From Portunus trituberculatus (Eukaryota > Arthropoda > Malacostraca > Decapoda > Portunidae): a DNA stretch of 64,000 nucleotides. The translations under genes and the position numbers were made by a program. The notes beneath the pieces are model-generated. The model was not told the DNA's origin. It ran no database searches and saw nothing but the letters and a program-made list of their open reading frames with translations. This document shows, one piece after another, positions 1 through 14,669 of the stretch. The stretch covers positions 9,161,303 through 9,225,302 of the forward strand of contig NC_059256.1 in NCBI RefSeq assembly GCF_017591435.1, written 5' to 3'. The stretch's first letter is position 1; each line of letters opens with the position of its first letter.

Positions 1-800
1 ACCACACCAAAACTGTAGTAATGCATATCTGCACCTTGGCGGTTCCCCCCTCAACTATCCCTGGGTCCTCACCCCCTCCAAGTAGTTCGGTCAGCCAAGC
101 TGCTCGGAATCACAGTGGACGATCAGCTGACATAGAAATTACAAGTTACTGCCACAGTGAGATGGGCAGCCCACAGACTCTACATGCTGCGCAGAATTAA
201 GTCACTGGGCACACCAGCTGATGAGTTAAAGGGGATATACATCACCTTCATCCTGCCCAAACTTATGTATGCCTCACCAGTGTGGTCTTCCTCCCTCACC
301 TGCACTCAACAGCAACAACTGGAAAATGTCCAAAAAGGGCCTGCAGAATCATACTTGGCCCTGCCTACACTGACTATGATCACGCCCTATCTACCCTCGA
401 TCTCCCCACACTGGCAACCAGACACCAAGCGGCCCTCGTCAAGATGGGTAGAGGCCTGCTGCGCCACTCACGGCTACGGCATCTCCTCCCCCCTGACGCG
501 CCCCAGCCAATCCATGCCACACGACACACAAACGTGGTCATGCCACTCAAGGCCCCAAGAACTGACCGTTATCATCATAGTGCTATCCCTCCATGGTGCG
601 AGCCATAAATAGCTAAGTTAAGGTTCTAATCTTGAATCTCCCTTAATCCCCATATGTACATCTTCATGTAATGCTATCCCCCATGGTGCGAACCATAAAC
701 AACCATAAACAGCTAAGTTAAGGTTCTAATCTTAAGTCTCCCTCAATCTCCATATGTACATTTTCAGCATGTATGTACTGCAATTACTAATAACTAATAA
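1..800 (+). pseudogene. 3' end of a non-LTR retrotransposon (reverse transcriptase C-terminus plus 3'UTR)
   Basis: Two overlapping frames give the C-terminal part of a LINE reverse transcriptase: one reads through 'LPKLMYASPVWSSSLT' (about 270-300), then a frameshift leads to 'RIILGPAYTDYDHALSTLDL' (about 330-400). This layout is typical of the region after the RT fingers in Jockey/RTE-like elements. The coding part ends near 610. The 3'UTR has a tandem duplication: about 580-672 and 672-760 repeat the same 'ccatggtgcgagccataaa...' block. It ends near 800 in a (CA)n tract. A second copy of the same 3' end lies at 38270-38620 and ends in (TTA)n. The element is 5'-truncated by the window edge and is dead. 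Confidence 0.75.
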
Positions 801-814
801 ACCATATCATTAAC

Positions 815-821
<7 letters not shown>

Positions 822-865
<44 letters not shown>

Positions 866-906
866 TTAGCTATCAGCACTCTCATTGTTATGGCCCTATA
901 TGCAAC

Positions 907-982
<76 letters not shown>
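822..982. repeat. (CA)n and (TG)n microsatellites in inverted orientation
   Basis: A (CA)n tract at about 822-863 and a (TG)n tract at about 909-982 flank a 45-bp spacer. As inverted complements they could pair as a hairpin. They follow directly on the LINE 3' end. Confidence 0.9.
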
Positions 983-984
<2 letters not shown>

Positions 985-999
985 TATTGCTAGCGCCAC

Positions 1000-1243
1000 T
1001 GACCACCACACTCTAGGAATCTTGGGCTGGTGTTCACAAACGCCCTGCTCTCTCACCACGCCTATTTTCCAAGACCACAGGAATAATAACTGAGGTGCTC
1101 GAGTGTGTCTTTGGTTAATAATGTAGAAATGTTATTAATTTGCCACTGGAACCATAAAAAAAAAACACCCTAAAATCCGTGTCACTTTAACTAGAACCTT
1201 TTGGAGAGTAGTGGAGGTGACTAGTAAAGATTGTTTATACAAC

Positions 1244-1280
<37 letters not shown>
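1000..1280. repeat. Copy of the conserved upstream block of the CBM14 unit
   Basis: This block ('ctctctcaccacg...', 'aacaccctaaa...ccgtg', ending in (CT)n) matches blocks at about 25940-26185 and 37200-37365. Those lie upstream of minus-strand chitin-binding genes. It is therefore a relic of the duplicated unit, in the same orientation as the minus-strand genes, with no coding exon attached. Confidence 0.6.
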
Positions 1281-1283
<3 letters not shown>

Positions 1284-1557
1284 GTCAATATGTTTATTTA
1301 CTAGCTTTTAAAGAAAAATCTTAAACTTACAGTGTACATGTTGTGTAATGCTGCTGGGCCCGTTAAATTAATAGTTTTACAGGTCCCTATAAGATACTTT
1401 TCATTATTACTGAGCTAATATAGAAAGTTAATTACCACAACTTACAGCTTCTAACCTACTGAATATTAAGAACGAAAATGATGATAATAATGACCATAAA
1501 AATAAAAATCTTGATAATGAAAATAACAAAAATAAGTATGCAGTTTCTAATGTATTG

Positions 1558-1612
<55 letters not shown>

Positions 1613-1938
1613 TAATAATAATAATAATGATAGCAGTAATAATGATAATAACAAAACTATAATAAAAGACAATGACAATTCAGTATCTATTTACCTGACG
1701 GAAGGCCAAAATCGGTACTCTACATTCAAGGAGTCAATACCTAGATTTACAAAGACTGTATAAATGTATCAATTATGGATATCCGTCAAAAAATAACTAT
1801 GGATGTACGACAAAAACAATCTTATAGCAATAACGGAGTATACAGTATAATGAAATTCAGTCAATAACCTAATAATTGTTCTTCTTTTAATTGATTTTTG
1901 GAGTAACCTTATTTTCATGTTTTCTTAAGTCAAATAAT

Positions 1939-1988
<50 letters not shown>

Positions 1989-1990
1989 AG
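1281..1990. other. AT-rich intergenic DNA with (AAT)n and (CT)n tracts
   Basis: No reading frame resembles a gene. Contents are a broken (AAT)n tract at about 1558-1628 and a (CT)n tract at about 1941-1987. Confidence 0.7.
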
Positions 1991-2119
1991 TTGTATCTAC
2001 ATTTTCGCATATGATTGGCCGCCGTGGTGGATATGTCCCGCCCCCTCTTACAGCCAGCCAATCACAGTTGTTGCCTTGCGTTGATTCTAATGAGTAGGCA
2101 GTTCAGGCAAGTAAAGGTG

Positions 2120-2192
<73 letters not shown>
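1991..2192. repeat. Unit-derived block followed by (CA)n microsatellite
   Basis: About 1991-2118 matches the 'gattggccg...ccagccaatca...gttgcc' block that recurs at about 37385-37470 and, inverted, at 10255-10330. It belongs to the upstream part of the CBM14 unit. A (CA)n tract of about 74 bp follows at 2119-2192. Confidence 0.65.
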
Positions 2193-2195
<3 letters not shown>

Positions 2196-2242
2196 TTCAC
2201 TTTCTGAGCTTTGATAATGACAAGGTGACACACAAAACACTT

Positions 2243-2884
2243 AGAAAGCTTGTTGAGTTTTTCTAGTAAGGTTTATGAGGCGGTAGATAAGAATGATAGT
2301 TATGACATTCTATACTTCGATTTCAGTAAAGCCTTTGACAACGTACCTCACCAGAGGCTCTTAAAAAAGGTTAAAGCACACGGTATAGAGGGTAGAATAT
2401 TAGGCTGGATTAAAGCGTGGTTAGACGGCAGGCGACAAAGGGTAGTAATTAATGGATCGAACTCCGAGTGGGGAGAAGTAGTGGGGTGCCACAGGGCTCA
2501 GTTTTAGGGCCATTATTATTTCTAATATATATTAATGACTTGGATAGTGGAATTAACAGTGACATTAGTATATTTGCAAACGACACAAAGATAGGTAGAT
2601 TAATTAGGTCCGATTCGGATGCCATAGCTTTGCAGGCAGACTTGGATAGGATGAAAGAATGGACAGATAAATGGCAAATGCAGTTCAATATTAACAAGTG
2701 CAGGATGTTGAGCTTGGGTAGAGATAATCCAAACAATAGGTACACAATAAATAACGTGCCACTAGGAAGTTCCGAGTATGAGAAAGATTTAGGAGTCATA
2801 GTTAGCTCCGATCTCGATACAAGGAAGCAATGTATTGAGGCCATGGCAGGAATAAGGCGAATAAAGTATTGGGATTCATTTTAA
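2243..2884 (+). pseudogene. Non-LTR reverse transcriptase fragment (CR1/Rex-like)
   Basis: The palm domain is clear. Motif A is 'YFDFSKAFDNVPHQRLLKK' (about 2316-2370), motif B is 'GVPQGSVLGPLLFLIYINDL' (about 2483-2540), and the catalytic motif C reads FAND rather than FADD (about 2572-2583). The next segment, 'LDRMKEWTDKWQMQFN', is typical of the family. A one-base frameshift near 2480 separates motifs A and B, and the frame stops at 2884. The 5' end (endonuclease and ORF1) is missing. The altered FADD motif and the frameshift make it inactive. The CR1/Rex-like assignment is by motif style only. Confidence 0.85.
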
Positions 2885-2929
2885 GAAGTGTTAAAAGCAT
2901 AAGTCAAGAAGTAGTACTGAAATTCCATG

Positions 2930-3309
2930 CATTACAACTCCGCCTTCTCTGTTGAGCCGGGTGTGCTGACTATACTTCAGTACGCTGTTTGTGTGTGTGT
3001 GTGCGTGTGAGTGTGTGTGAGTACCTCCCTCGCTCCACACGATGTCTCCTCTCCTTTCTCTGCTTTTTTTCAATAAAGCAGAGAGAGAAAGAAGAGGTGT
3101 AGTGTATAAGGAGCGGTGGAGGCGCGGTGCGTGTGAAAGGAACAGCCTGGCAGTGTTCTGTTGTGCTTGAATGCACCAATGTTGTGAGAAGAACCGCCTG
3201 CTGCCCCTGATGCTGTAGCCTTGGCTTGTGCTATATAAGACTGTGTGTGTCTGTCTGTGTGTCCTGACCTGTATAAGACACGCTGTTTGTTTGTCTGCCG
3301 TGCCCAGCC
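2930..3309 (+). promoter_or_regulatory. CBM14-family promoter copy with TATA box
   Basis: TATATAA lies at 3232-3238, 78 bp before the ATG at 3310, inside the conserved 'gcctgtgctatataagactg' context. The same block precedes every exon 1 of this family: 4832 and 10512 on plus; 25180, 33207 and 36548 on minus; degraded at 11980; a relic at 17363. The transcription start is expected about 30 bp downstream, in the TG-rich stretch. The upstream part (about 2940-3110) also matches the unit upstream region at 25550 and 36880 in inverted orientation. Confidence 0.7.
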
Positions 3310-3351
3310 ATGGCTCTGCGCACCAGCTGTCTCCTGCCTCTCATCTTCATT
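3310..3351 (+). pseudogene. Orphan signal-peptide exon 1 of a CBM14 gene
   Basis: ATG opens a 14-codon exon (MALRTSCLLPLIFI) followed by a GTGAGT donor at 3352. It is nearly identical to exon 1 of the intact genes. After the donor come (TG)n, an antisense SINE and a tandem repeat, then another promoter with exon 1 at 4910. No CBM14 exon 2 lies between them. It could still be an alternative first exon for the exon at 6439, since both splice in phase 0, but it is more likely a duplicated orphan. Confidence 0.7.
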
Positions 3352-3352
3352 G

Positions 3353-3356
3353 TGAG

Positions 3357-3409
<53 letters not shown>
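3353..3409. repeat. (TG)n microsatellite at the exon-1 donor
   Basis: The TG run of about 56 bp starts inside the donor sequence GTGAGT and ends at the antisense SINE 3' end. Confidence 0.9.
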
Positions 3410-3835
<426 letters not shown>

Positions 3836-3839
3836 TCAC

Positions 3840-4705
3840 CTCGGTCGTCTACTGGTCATCCAGCCAGTCTTCCCCATTACGGAGCGAGCTCAGAGCTCAT
3901 AGACCGATCTTCGGGTAGGACTGAGACCACAACACACTCCACACACCGGGACAGCGAGGCCACAACCCCTCCAGTTACACCCCGTACCTATTTACTGCTG
4001 CCTCAACACACCCCACACATTAACACACCACAACACACTCCACACACCGGGACAGCGAGGCCACAACCCTCCAGTTACACCCTGTACCTATTTACTGCTG
4101 CCTCAACACACCCCACACATTAACACACCACAACACACTCCACACACCGGGACAGCGAGGCCACAACCCTCCAGTTACACCCCGTACCTATTTACTGCTG
4201 CCTCAACACACCTCACACATTAACACACCACAACACACTCCACACACCGGGACAGCGAGGCCACAACCCTCCAGTTACACCCTGTACCTATTTACTGCTG
4301 CCTCAACACACCCTACACATTAACACACCACAACACACTCCACACACCGGGACAGCGAGGCCACAACCCTCCAGTTACACCCTGTACCTATTTACTGCTG
4401 CCTCAACACACCCCACACATTAACACACCACAACACACTCCACACACCGGGACAGCGAGGCCACAATCCCTCCAGTTACACCTCGTACCTATTTACTGCT
4501 GCCTCAACACACCCCACACATTAACACACCACAACACACTCCACACACCGGGACAGCGAGGCCACAACCCCCCGAGTTACATCCCGTACCTATTTACTGC
4601 TAGGTGAACAGGGGCTACACATTAAGAGGCTTGCCCATTTGCCTTGCCGCCTCCGGGACTCGAACCCGGACCCTCTCGCGTGTGAGTCGAATGTGCTAAC
4701 CACTA
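3840..4705 (-). mobile_element. tRNA-Val-like SINE with an internally expanded ~100-bp tandem repeat
   Basis: On the minus strand the head at about 4640-4705 reads 'GTAGTGTAGTGGTTAGCAC' with anticodon position CAC and B-box 'GGTTCGAGTCCC', like arthropod tRNA-Val(CAC). The body shares its 'cacctagcagtaaataggtacggg' and 'ccggtgtgtgg' segments with the SINEs at 3410 and 4980, which have a different head. Part of the body has been amplified to about seven ~100-bp tandem copies at about 3925-4600, differing by only a few bases each. Confidence 0.75.
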
Positions 4706-4909
4706 CACTACGCGTGGTGGAGGTGCGGTGCATGTGAACAGGACAGCCTGGCAGTGTTTTGTTGTGCTTGAAGGCCCAAGGTTGTGAGAAGCACCGCCTG
4801 CTGCCCCTGATGCTGTAGTCTTGGCCTGTGCTATATAGGACTGGGTGTGTCCGTCTGTGTGTCCTGACCTATAGAGTACACCCTGTTTGTTTGTCTGCCG
4901 TGCACAGCC
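4706..4909 (+). promoter_or_regulatory. TATA promoter of the plus-strand CBM14 gene
   Basis: TATATAG lies at 4832-4838, 78 bp upstream of the ATG at 4910. The block from 'ggtggaggtgcggtgcatgtg' to the ATG is closely similar to 10390-10587 and to the inverted blocks upstream of the minus-strand genes. Confidence 0.75.
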
Positions 4910-8750
<3,841 letters not shown>

Positions 8751-8772
8751 GAGACAGGTGGCACCGCAGCAG

Positions 8773-9270
8773 CTAGGCGGGTACAGGGCCACGAGGCACG
8801 TACTGGTGACTGTACGGACACGACTCAGTCTTGGTGCACTGCAGAGTGTCAGGGTTGAAGACAAGGTCATCGGAGCACGTCTCCGTCGGGGCGTAGTCAT
8901 CATTGACCTCCACACAGTGGTAGTATTCCCTCAGGCACTGTGTCTTGCATTTGGGGAAGAAGCCTGTCTCCTGGCACGTGTACGGGTCGATGCAGCCGTT
9001 CTCGTCCACCACGTTCTTGCACAGCGTCATGCACGGCGCCGTGCTGCTACACTTCCTCGCGTGGGAGTCTAAGTGCTCACCATCTTCACACTCACTTTGG
9101 ATCGTCGGTATCTTATATGCTCTGCTTTCCACAATAAGTACTTCCAACAGTCTGTAGGGTCCGCTACGGAAATATCTAGAATGGTTCGTCTGTATAGGTT
9201 TATCGCCGCATGTCGCATCTACCAAGATAACTCTTGCCAATGCCTGGCGGTGGGGACACAGTGGTTAGGG

Positions 9271-9348
<78 letters not shown>

Positions 9349-9370
9349 CACAATGAAGGAGAGGTTGAGT
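8773..9370 (-). pseudogene. CBM14 pseudogene with internal deletion and truncated exon 1
   Basis: Exon 2 runs from the acceptor side at 9243 to the TAG at 8773. It starts with the family motif 'ARVILVDATC'. Domains 1, 2 and most of 3 are then missing, replaced by unrelated residues. Domain 4 is intact ('NGCIDPYTCQETGFFPKC' to 'PYSHQYVP'). The (TG)n intron lies at 9273-9347. Beyond it only the last 10-20 bases of exon 1 ('CTTCATTGTGAG' in the gene's sense) remain before unrelated DNA at about 9370. It has no start codon, signal peptide or promoter. AATAAA is present at 8745-8750. Confidence 0.8.
9273..9347. repeat. (CA)n microsatellite intron
   Basis: About 74 bp of CA forming most of the remnant intron of the 8773-9370 pseudogene. 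Confidence 0.9.
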
Positions 9371-9525
9371 TATTGTCTCTGTCCGTTCTTGTCTTTCTTT
9401 CTCTATTTGTTCTTTTCTTAATTATTTTTCTTGTTCTTTGGTTTATTTATATTTTTATCTTCTTCCTCTTTTTATTATTCTTTTTCCTTCGTTCCGAAAA
9501 AGGTTATATCTCTCACTAATGAATT

Positions 9526-9573
<48 letters not shown>

Positions 9574-9847
9574 TATTTCACTGCTATTACTGCTACTGCT
9601 ACTACTACCGTGGTTTTCTCATACCTGCAGTAGTAGTAGTTGTAGTAGTGGTGGTGGTGGTGGTGGTGGTGGTGGTGGTGGGAAATACAGTGTAACAATC
9701 TTATCATGTATGAATTGAAGGGTGTGGGAAGGCGTGGATTTGCATCTGGTATCACTGCTTTGACACGTGATACACTCAACGTATTGTTTCTTTTACTTAT
9801 TTAGTTATTTGTGTGTGTCATGTGTACAAATATTTTTTCTATTTCTT

Positions 9848-9935
<88 letters not shown>

Positions 9936-10008
9936 TAATAATACAACAAATAGCAATAATAATGATGATACTACTACTACTACTATTACTACTACTCCTA
10001 CTATATTA

Positions 10009-10046
<38 letters not shown>

Positions 10047-10071
10047 CTACTACTACTACTCCTACTACTAC

Positions 10072-10125
<54 letters not shown>

Positions 10126-10387
10126 TGATGATGATAATAACAATAATAATGATGTCATAGCAAGCATCATTCCTTCCTTCACACAGCTATACATTCTCAT
10201 ATCTATCTAATTATTGACACGGCTCCTAATATGGCATGGTCACGCCCACTCATATAGGCAACGACTGTGATTGGCTGGCCAGTGAGAGGAGGCGAGGTTT
10301 ATCCACCACACCGACCAATCACGTGCCAGAATGTACATAAGATTGAGAGTGAGTGAGTGAGAGAGAGAGAGAGAGAGAGAGGGTGTA
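9370..10387. other. Inverted copy of the CBM14-unit upstream region, rich in (ACT)n, (GGT)n, (AG)n and (AAT)n
   Basis: Reverse-complement similarity to about 37370-38160 is clear: the 'gatttgcatctggtatcactg' block, the 'tttttctttctct...ttcttttctta' block and the 'gattggctggccag...ccaatcacgtg' block all correspond. Simple repeats are (ACT)n 9527-9572 and 9967-10070, (GGT)n 9647-9680, (AG)n 9851-9932 and (AAT)n 10073-10122. No gene is seen. Confidence 0.65.
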
Positions 10388-10587
10388 TGAGTGTGGTGGA
10401 GGTGCGGTGCATGTGAACAGGACAGCCTGGCGGTGTTTTGTCGTGCTTGAAGGCACCAAGGTTGTGAGAAGCACCGCCTGCTGCCCCTGATGCTGTAGTC
10501 TTGGCCTGTGCTATATAGGACTGGGTGTGTCCGTCTGTGTGTCCTGACCTATAGAGTACACCGTTTGTTTGTCTGCCGTGCACAGCC
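10388..10587 (+). promoter_or_regulatory. CBM14-family TATA promoter (plus strand)
   Basis: TATATAG at 10512-10518, 76 bp before the ATG at 10588. The sequence is close to that of the 4706-4909 promoter. Confidence 0.7.
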
Positions 10588-11399
<812 letters not shown>

Positions 11400-11714
11400 C
11401 CAGCCCTGGCTCTGTGCCGGTACATTGGTGGCACAGATAGGCAAGCATGTGCCCTCGTCTGGCTTGCAGTTAAGCATCTGGAATATCTGACCGTCGGGCA
11501 TGGGAGGGGGTTATCGTATAAGAAGCTGTTCTCATCCTTGCACACGTAGTAACTGCTGCAGTCAGAAGTACTCAGCACTCTTTCGCCTGGGGCACACTCA
11601 GCACAATTGGTCCCATCAACCGCACAAGGATCGGGTGTTGGGGGATCGCCGCATACAGCAACTACCAAGATGACTGTTGTCGATGCCTGGCGGTGGGGAC
11701 ACACTGGTTAGGGT

Positions 11715-11715
<1 letters not shown>

Positions 11716-11775
<60 letters not shown>

Positions 11776-11776
11776 G

Positions 11777-11811
<35 letters not shown>

Positions 11812-11907
11812 CTCACAATGAAGAAGAGGGGCAGAAGGGTACAGTCGGCGCGTGCAGCCATGCGCTGTGCACTGCAGACAGACAAACAATGTGTACTATA
11901 CAAGTGA

Positions 11908-11976
<69 letters not shown>
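11716..11976. repeat. (CA)n tracts of the intron and the 5' leader
   Basis: CA runs at 11716-11810, with a 'tatgaa' break, form the intron. Another at 11910-11976 lies between the TATA relic and exon 1. Confidence 0.9.
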
Positions 11977-11978
<2 letters not shown>

Positions 11979-12111
11979 CTTATGTAGCACAGACCAAGAC
12001 CACAGCATCAGGGGCAGCAGGCGGTGCTTCTCACAACCTTTGTACCGTCAAGCACAACAAAATACCGCTAGGCTGTCTGTTCACACACACGCCGCCCCTC
12101 ATACAGCCTCC

Positions 12112-12112
<1 letters not shown>

Positions 12113-12158
<46 letters not shown>

Positions 12159-12540
12159 GTTACTACCCAATGAAAATTACGTTATTGAAAAAAAGCAGAG
12201 AAAGGAGAGGAGACATCGTGTGGATCAAGAGATGGAGGGAAGGACACACACACACACACACATACATCTCTACCAGTTCGCTACCAAGCTCCTCCACCAC
12301 CCGCGCCACAGGAACCTGCTTCCCTCGATACCCCCTATGTTCTTGCTGGCCGGTGGTTTGCTCGTGGAAGTGAGGACAGTGCAGCCAGCATTGTCACTCC
12401 AACCACCACTCCGCTCACACCCAATCATTTCCTGCCGTCCACGTGGGGGGAGGGGAGACAACATTAGTGGCGCTGGTCCTGCGGCGACACAGCTCGCAAT
12501 ATCCTGCGTATACGCTTAGATCCTTTTTCAGAATGCATAT
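12113..12540. other. CBM14-unit upstream sequence, (CT)n and unassigned DNA
   Basis: A (CT)n tract at 12113-12154 is followed by the conserved 'ttac...ccaatgaaaattac..aaaaaagcagag' upstream block. From about 12260 to 12540 there is GC-rich DNA with no recognisable gene or repeat. Confidence 0.5.
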
Positions 12541-12549
12541 CATGTCTCT

Positions 12550-13235
12550 AAAAAGGATAGTGAAAGGACTTTTATCATGTTTTTATGTGCTACTAGTTTA
12601 ATGTCTCAAATTCGTGATTTCACACGTTCATCTACTCAAAGACTCTCATATACTATTGATGGACTAAGAGACATAGGAAAGACCAAAGCACTGGGTAGTT
12701 TGGCTGGTTTACTCTGTCCCAACTTGCTAAAAGAGATACGGCGACGTAAGCGTGGGAGGCCTGGTGGTCTGAAGCGGAGATTACATCGAGGAAGGTTAAA
12801 CCATATCTGCCTTCAGTAGTCATGGGTAATGTACGGTCAATTCGCAACAAGTCTGATGAACTAGCAGCTAATGTTCGCTATCTTAATGTATTCAGGAATA
12901 TATCTATTTTGTCTATTAAAGAAACCTGATTAACCAATAAAAATCCGGATGAACATGCATCCATAGACGGTTTTAGATTATAAGAGGTAATCGTAAATTA
13001 GAAAATGCACACAAAAAACGTGGGGGTGGACTTCGTGCATACATAAATAAGAAGTGGTGTCACTCGTGTACCAAGATCCTAGAATTACTGGTTACCAGTA
13101 TTATCTCCAATACCACAGTTGAATACGCCAACGACTTGAATACTTTTTGTAATCGCTTTGACAGTCATGGTTTTACTGACGAGGTTTGCAATCTTAAACA
13201 TATTTTATCTAAGAATGATCAATGCAACTTTTGTG
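12550..13235 (+). pseudogene. 5' part of a non-LTR retrotransposon ORF2 (endonuclease start)
   Basis: A frame at 12577-12819 ends in a basic segment, 'RRRKRGRPGGLKRRLHRGR'. A second frame continues with 'VMGNVRSIRNKSDELAANVR' and 'NISILSIKET', which is the N-terminus of an APE-type LINE endonuclease. An in-frame TGA follows at about 12928, then 'GGGLRAYINKKW' near 13020. A large internal deletion joins to 'NTFCNRFD'. The element is dead. Confidence 0.7.
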
Positions 13236-13254
13236 TGTGGGAGTGACTCAGTTA

Positions 13255-13733
<479 letters not shown>

Positions 13734-14669
13734 CTACTTGTAATTATAAGGACACGTCTCGTTCTTGATGCATGTCAGAGTGTCAGGGTTGAAGACAAGG
13801 TTATTGGGGCACGTCTCCGGCGTGGCGTAGTCGTCACTGACCTCCACACAGTGGTAGTATTCCCTCAGGCACTGTGTCTTGCATTTTGGGAAGTAGTCTA
13901 TTTCCTGGCACGTGTACGGGTCGATGCAGCCGTTCTTGTCCACCACGTTCCTGCACAGCGTCATGCACGGCGCCGTGCTGCTACACTGCTTGACGTGCAA
14001 ATCAAAGTGCTCTCCCTCTTTACACTCACCACCGTACATCGGTATCTCATGATTTCTTACGCACTCGAAGTACTTCCGGCAGTCTGTGGGGTCCTCTACG
14101 TACTTGCCTGCGTCATCAGCGTAGCAGTAGGGGCGGCAGTGGCAGCAGAGAGACTCATCCACATCACATTTCTCCCCATTAAAGTACGGTGCATCAGCAG
14201 GGCAAGTTATAGCCGGCCCAGGCTCTGTACCGGTACATTGGTGGTACACGCTGCAGTCAAATGGATCGGATATCTTTCTGCCATAATTCGCTTCACAGCT
14301 ATAAAGGCAATTCCCGCCTTTGCCTGGCTTGCCGCAGATAAACGAGCATCTGCCGTCTATGACAATTTCTGTCAATCTCGTCGAATATATAACCGTCCGG
14401 GCAGGGGAGGGAGTCAATGAATAAGTAGCCGCCTTCACCATCGCACACATAGAAACTGGTGCAGTCATAAGGGTCCGACACGAGCTCATACTCACAGCCG
14501 GCACATGTTATGCCCGGGTCAGCCGTACAAGGGTCGCCTTCTGGTGGATCGCCGCATTTATGTGCATCAACCAAGATGACTCTTGCTGATGCCTGGCGGT
14601 GGGGACACAGTGGTTAGGGTCTCACACACACACATTTGTACACACACACACACACACAACTCACAATGA
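13734..14669 (-). pseudogene. CBM14 gene copy: frameshift in domain 1 and exon 1 destroyed by a LINE
   Basis: Exon 2 runs 14592-13734. Domain 1 ('CAGCEYELVSDPYDCTSFYVC') is open until about 14360. There a net 2-base deletion after 'FDEI' shifts the frame. Domains 2-4 are open to the TAG ('DPFDCSVYHQC', 'DPTDCRKYFEC', 'NGCIDPYTCQEIDYFPKC'). The (TG)n intron is short. Only about 9 bases of exon 1 remain, then poly(T) at 14671, the poly(A) tail of a minus-strand LINE. The matching promoter fragment is on the far side of that LINE at 17331-17460. With the gene at 24105 it forms subfamily II ('ATPETCPNNLVFNPDTLTC'). Confidence 0.8.

Noticed and set aside
3925..4600. CRISPR-like array (regular ~100-bp repeats)
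   Set aside because: Units are directly contiguous with no unique spacers, in a eukaryotic genome; it is an expanded SINE segment.
4640..4710. Functional tRNA-Val gene
   Set aside because: Head of a SINE; the acceptor stem is incomplete and the body follows directly.
12270..12464. Minus-strand 64-codon frame upstream of a CBM14 copy
   Set aside because: No homology, no promoter and no conservation in the other duplicated units.
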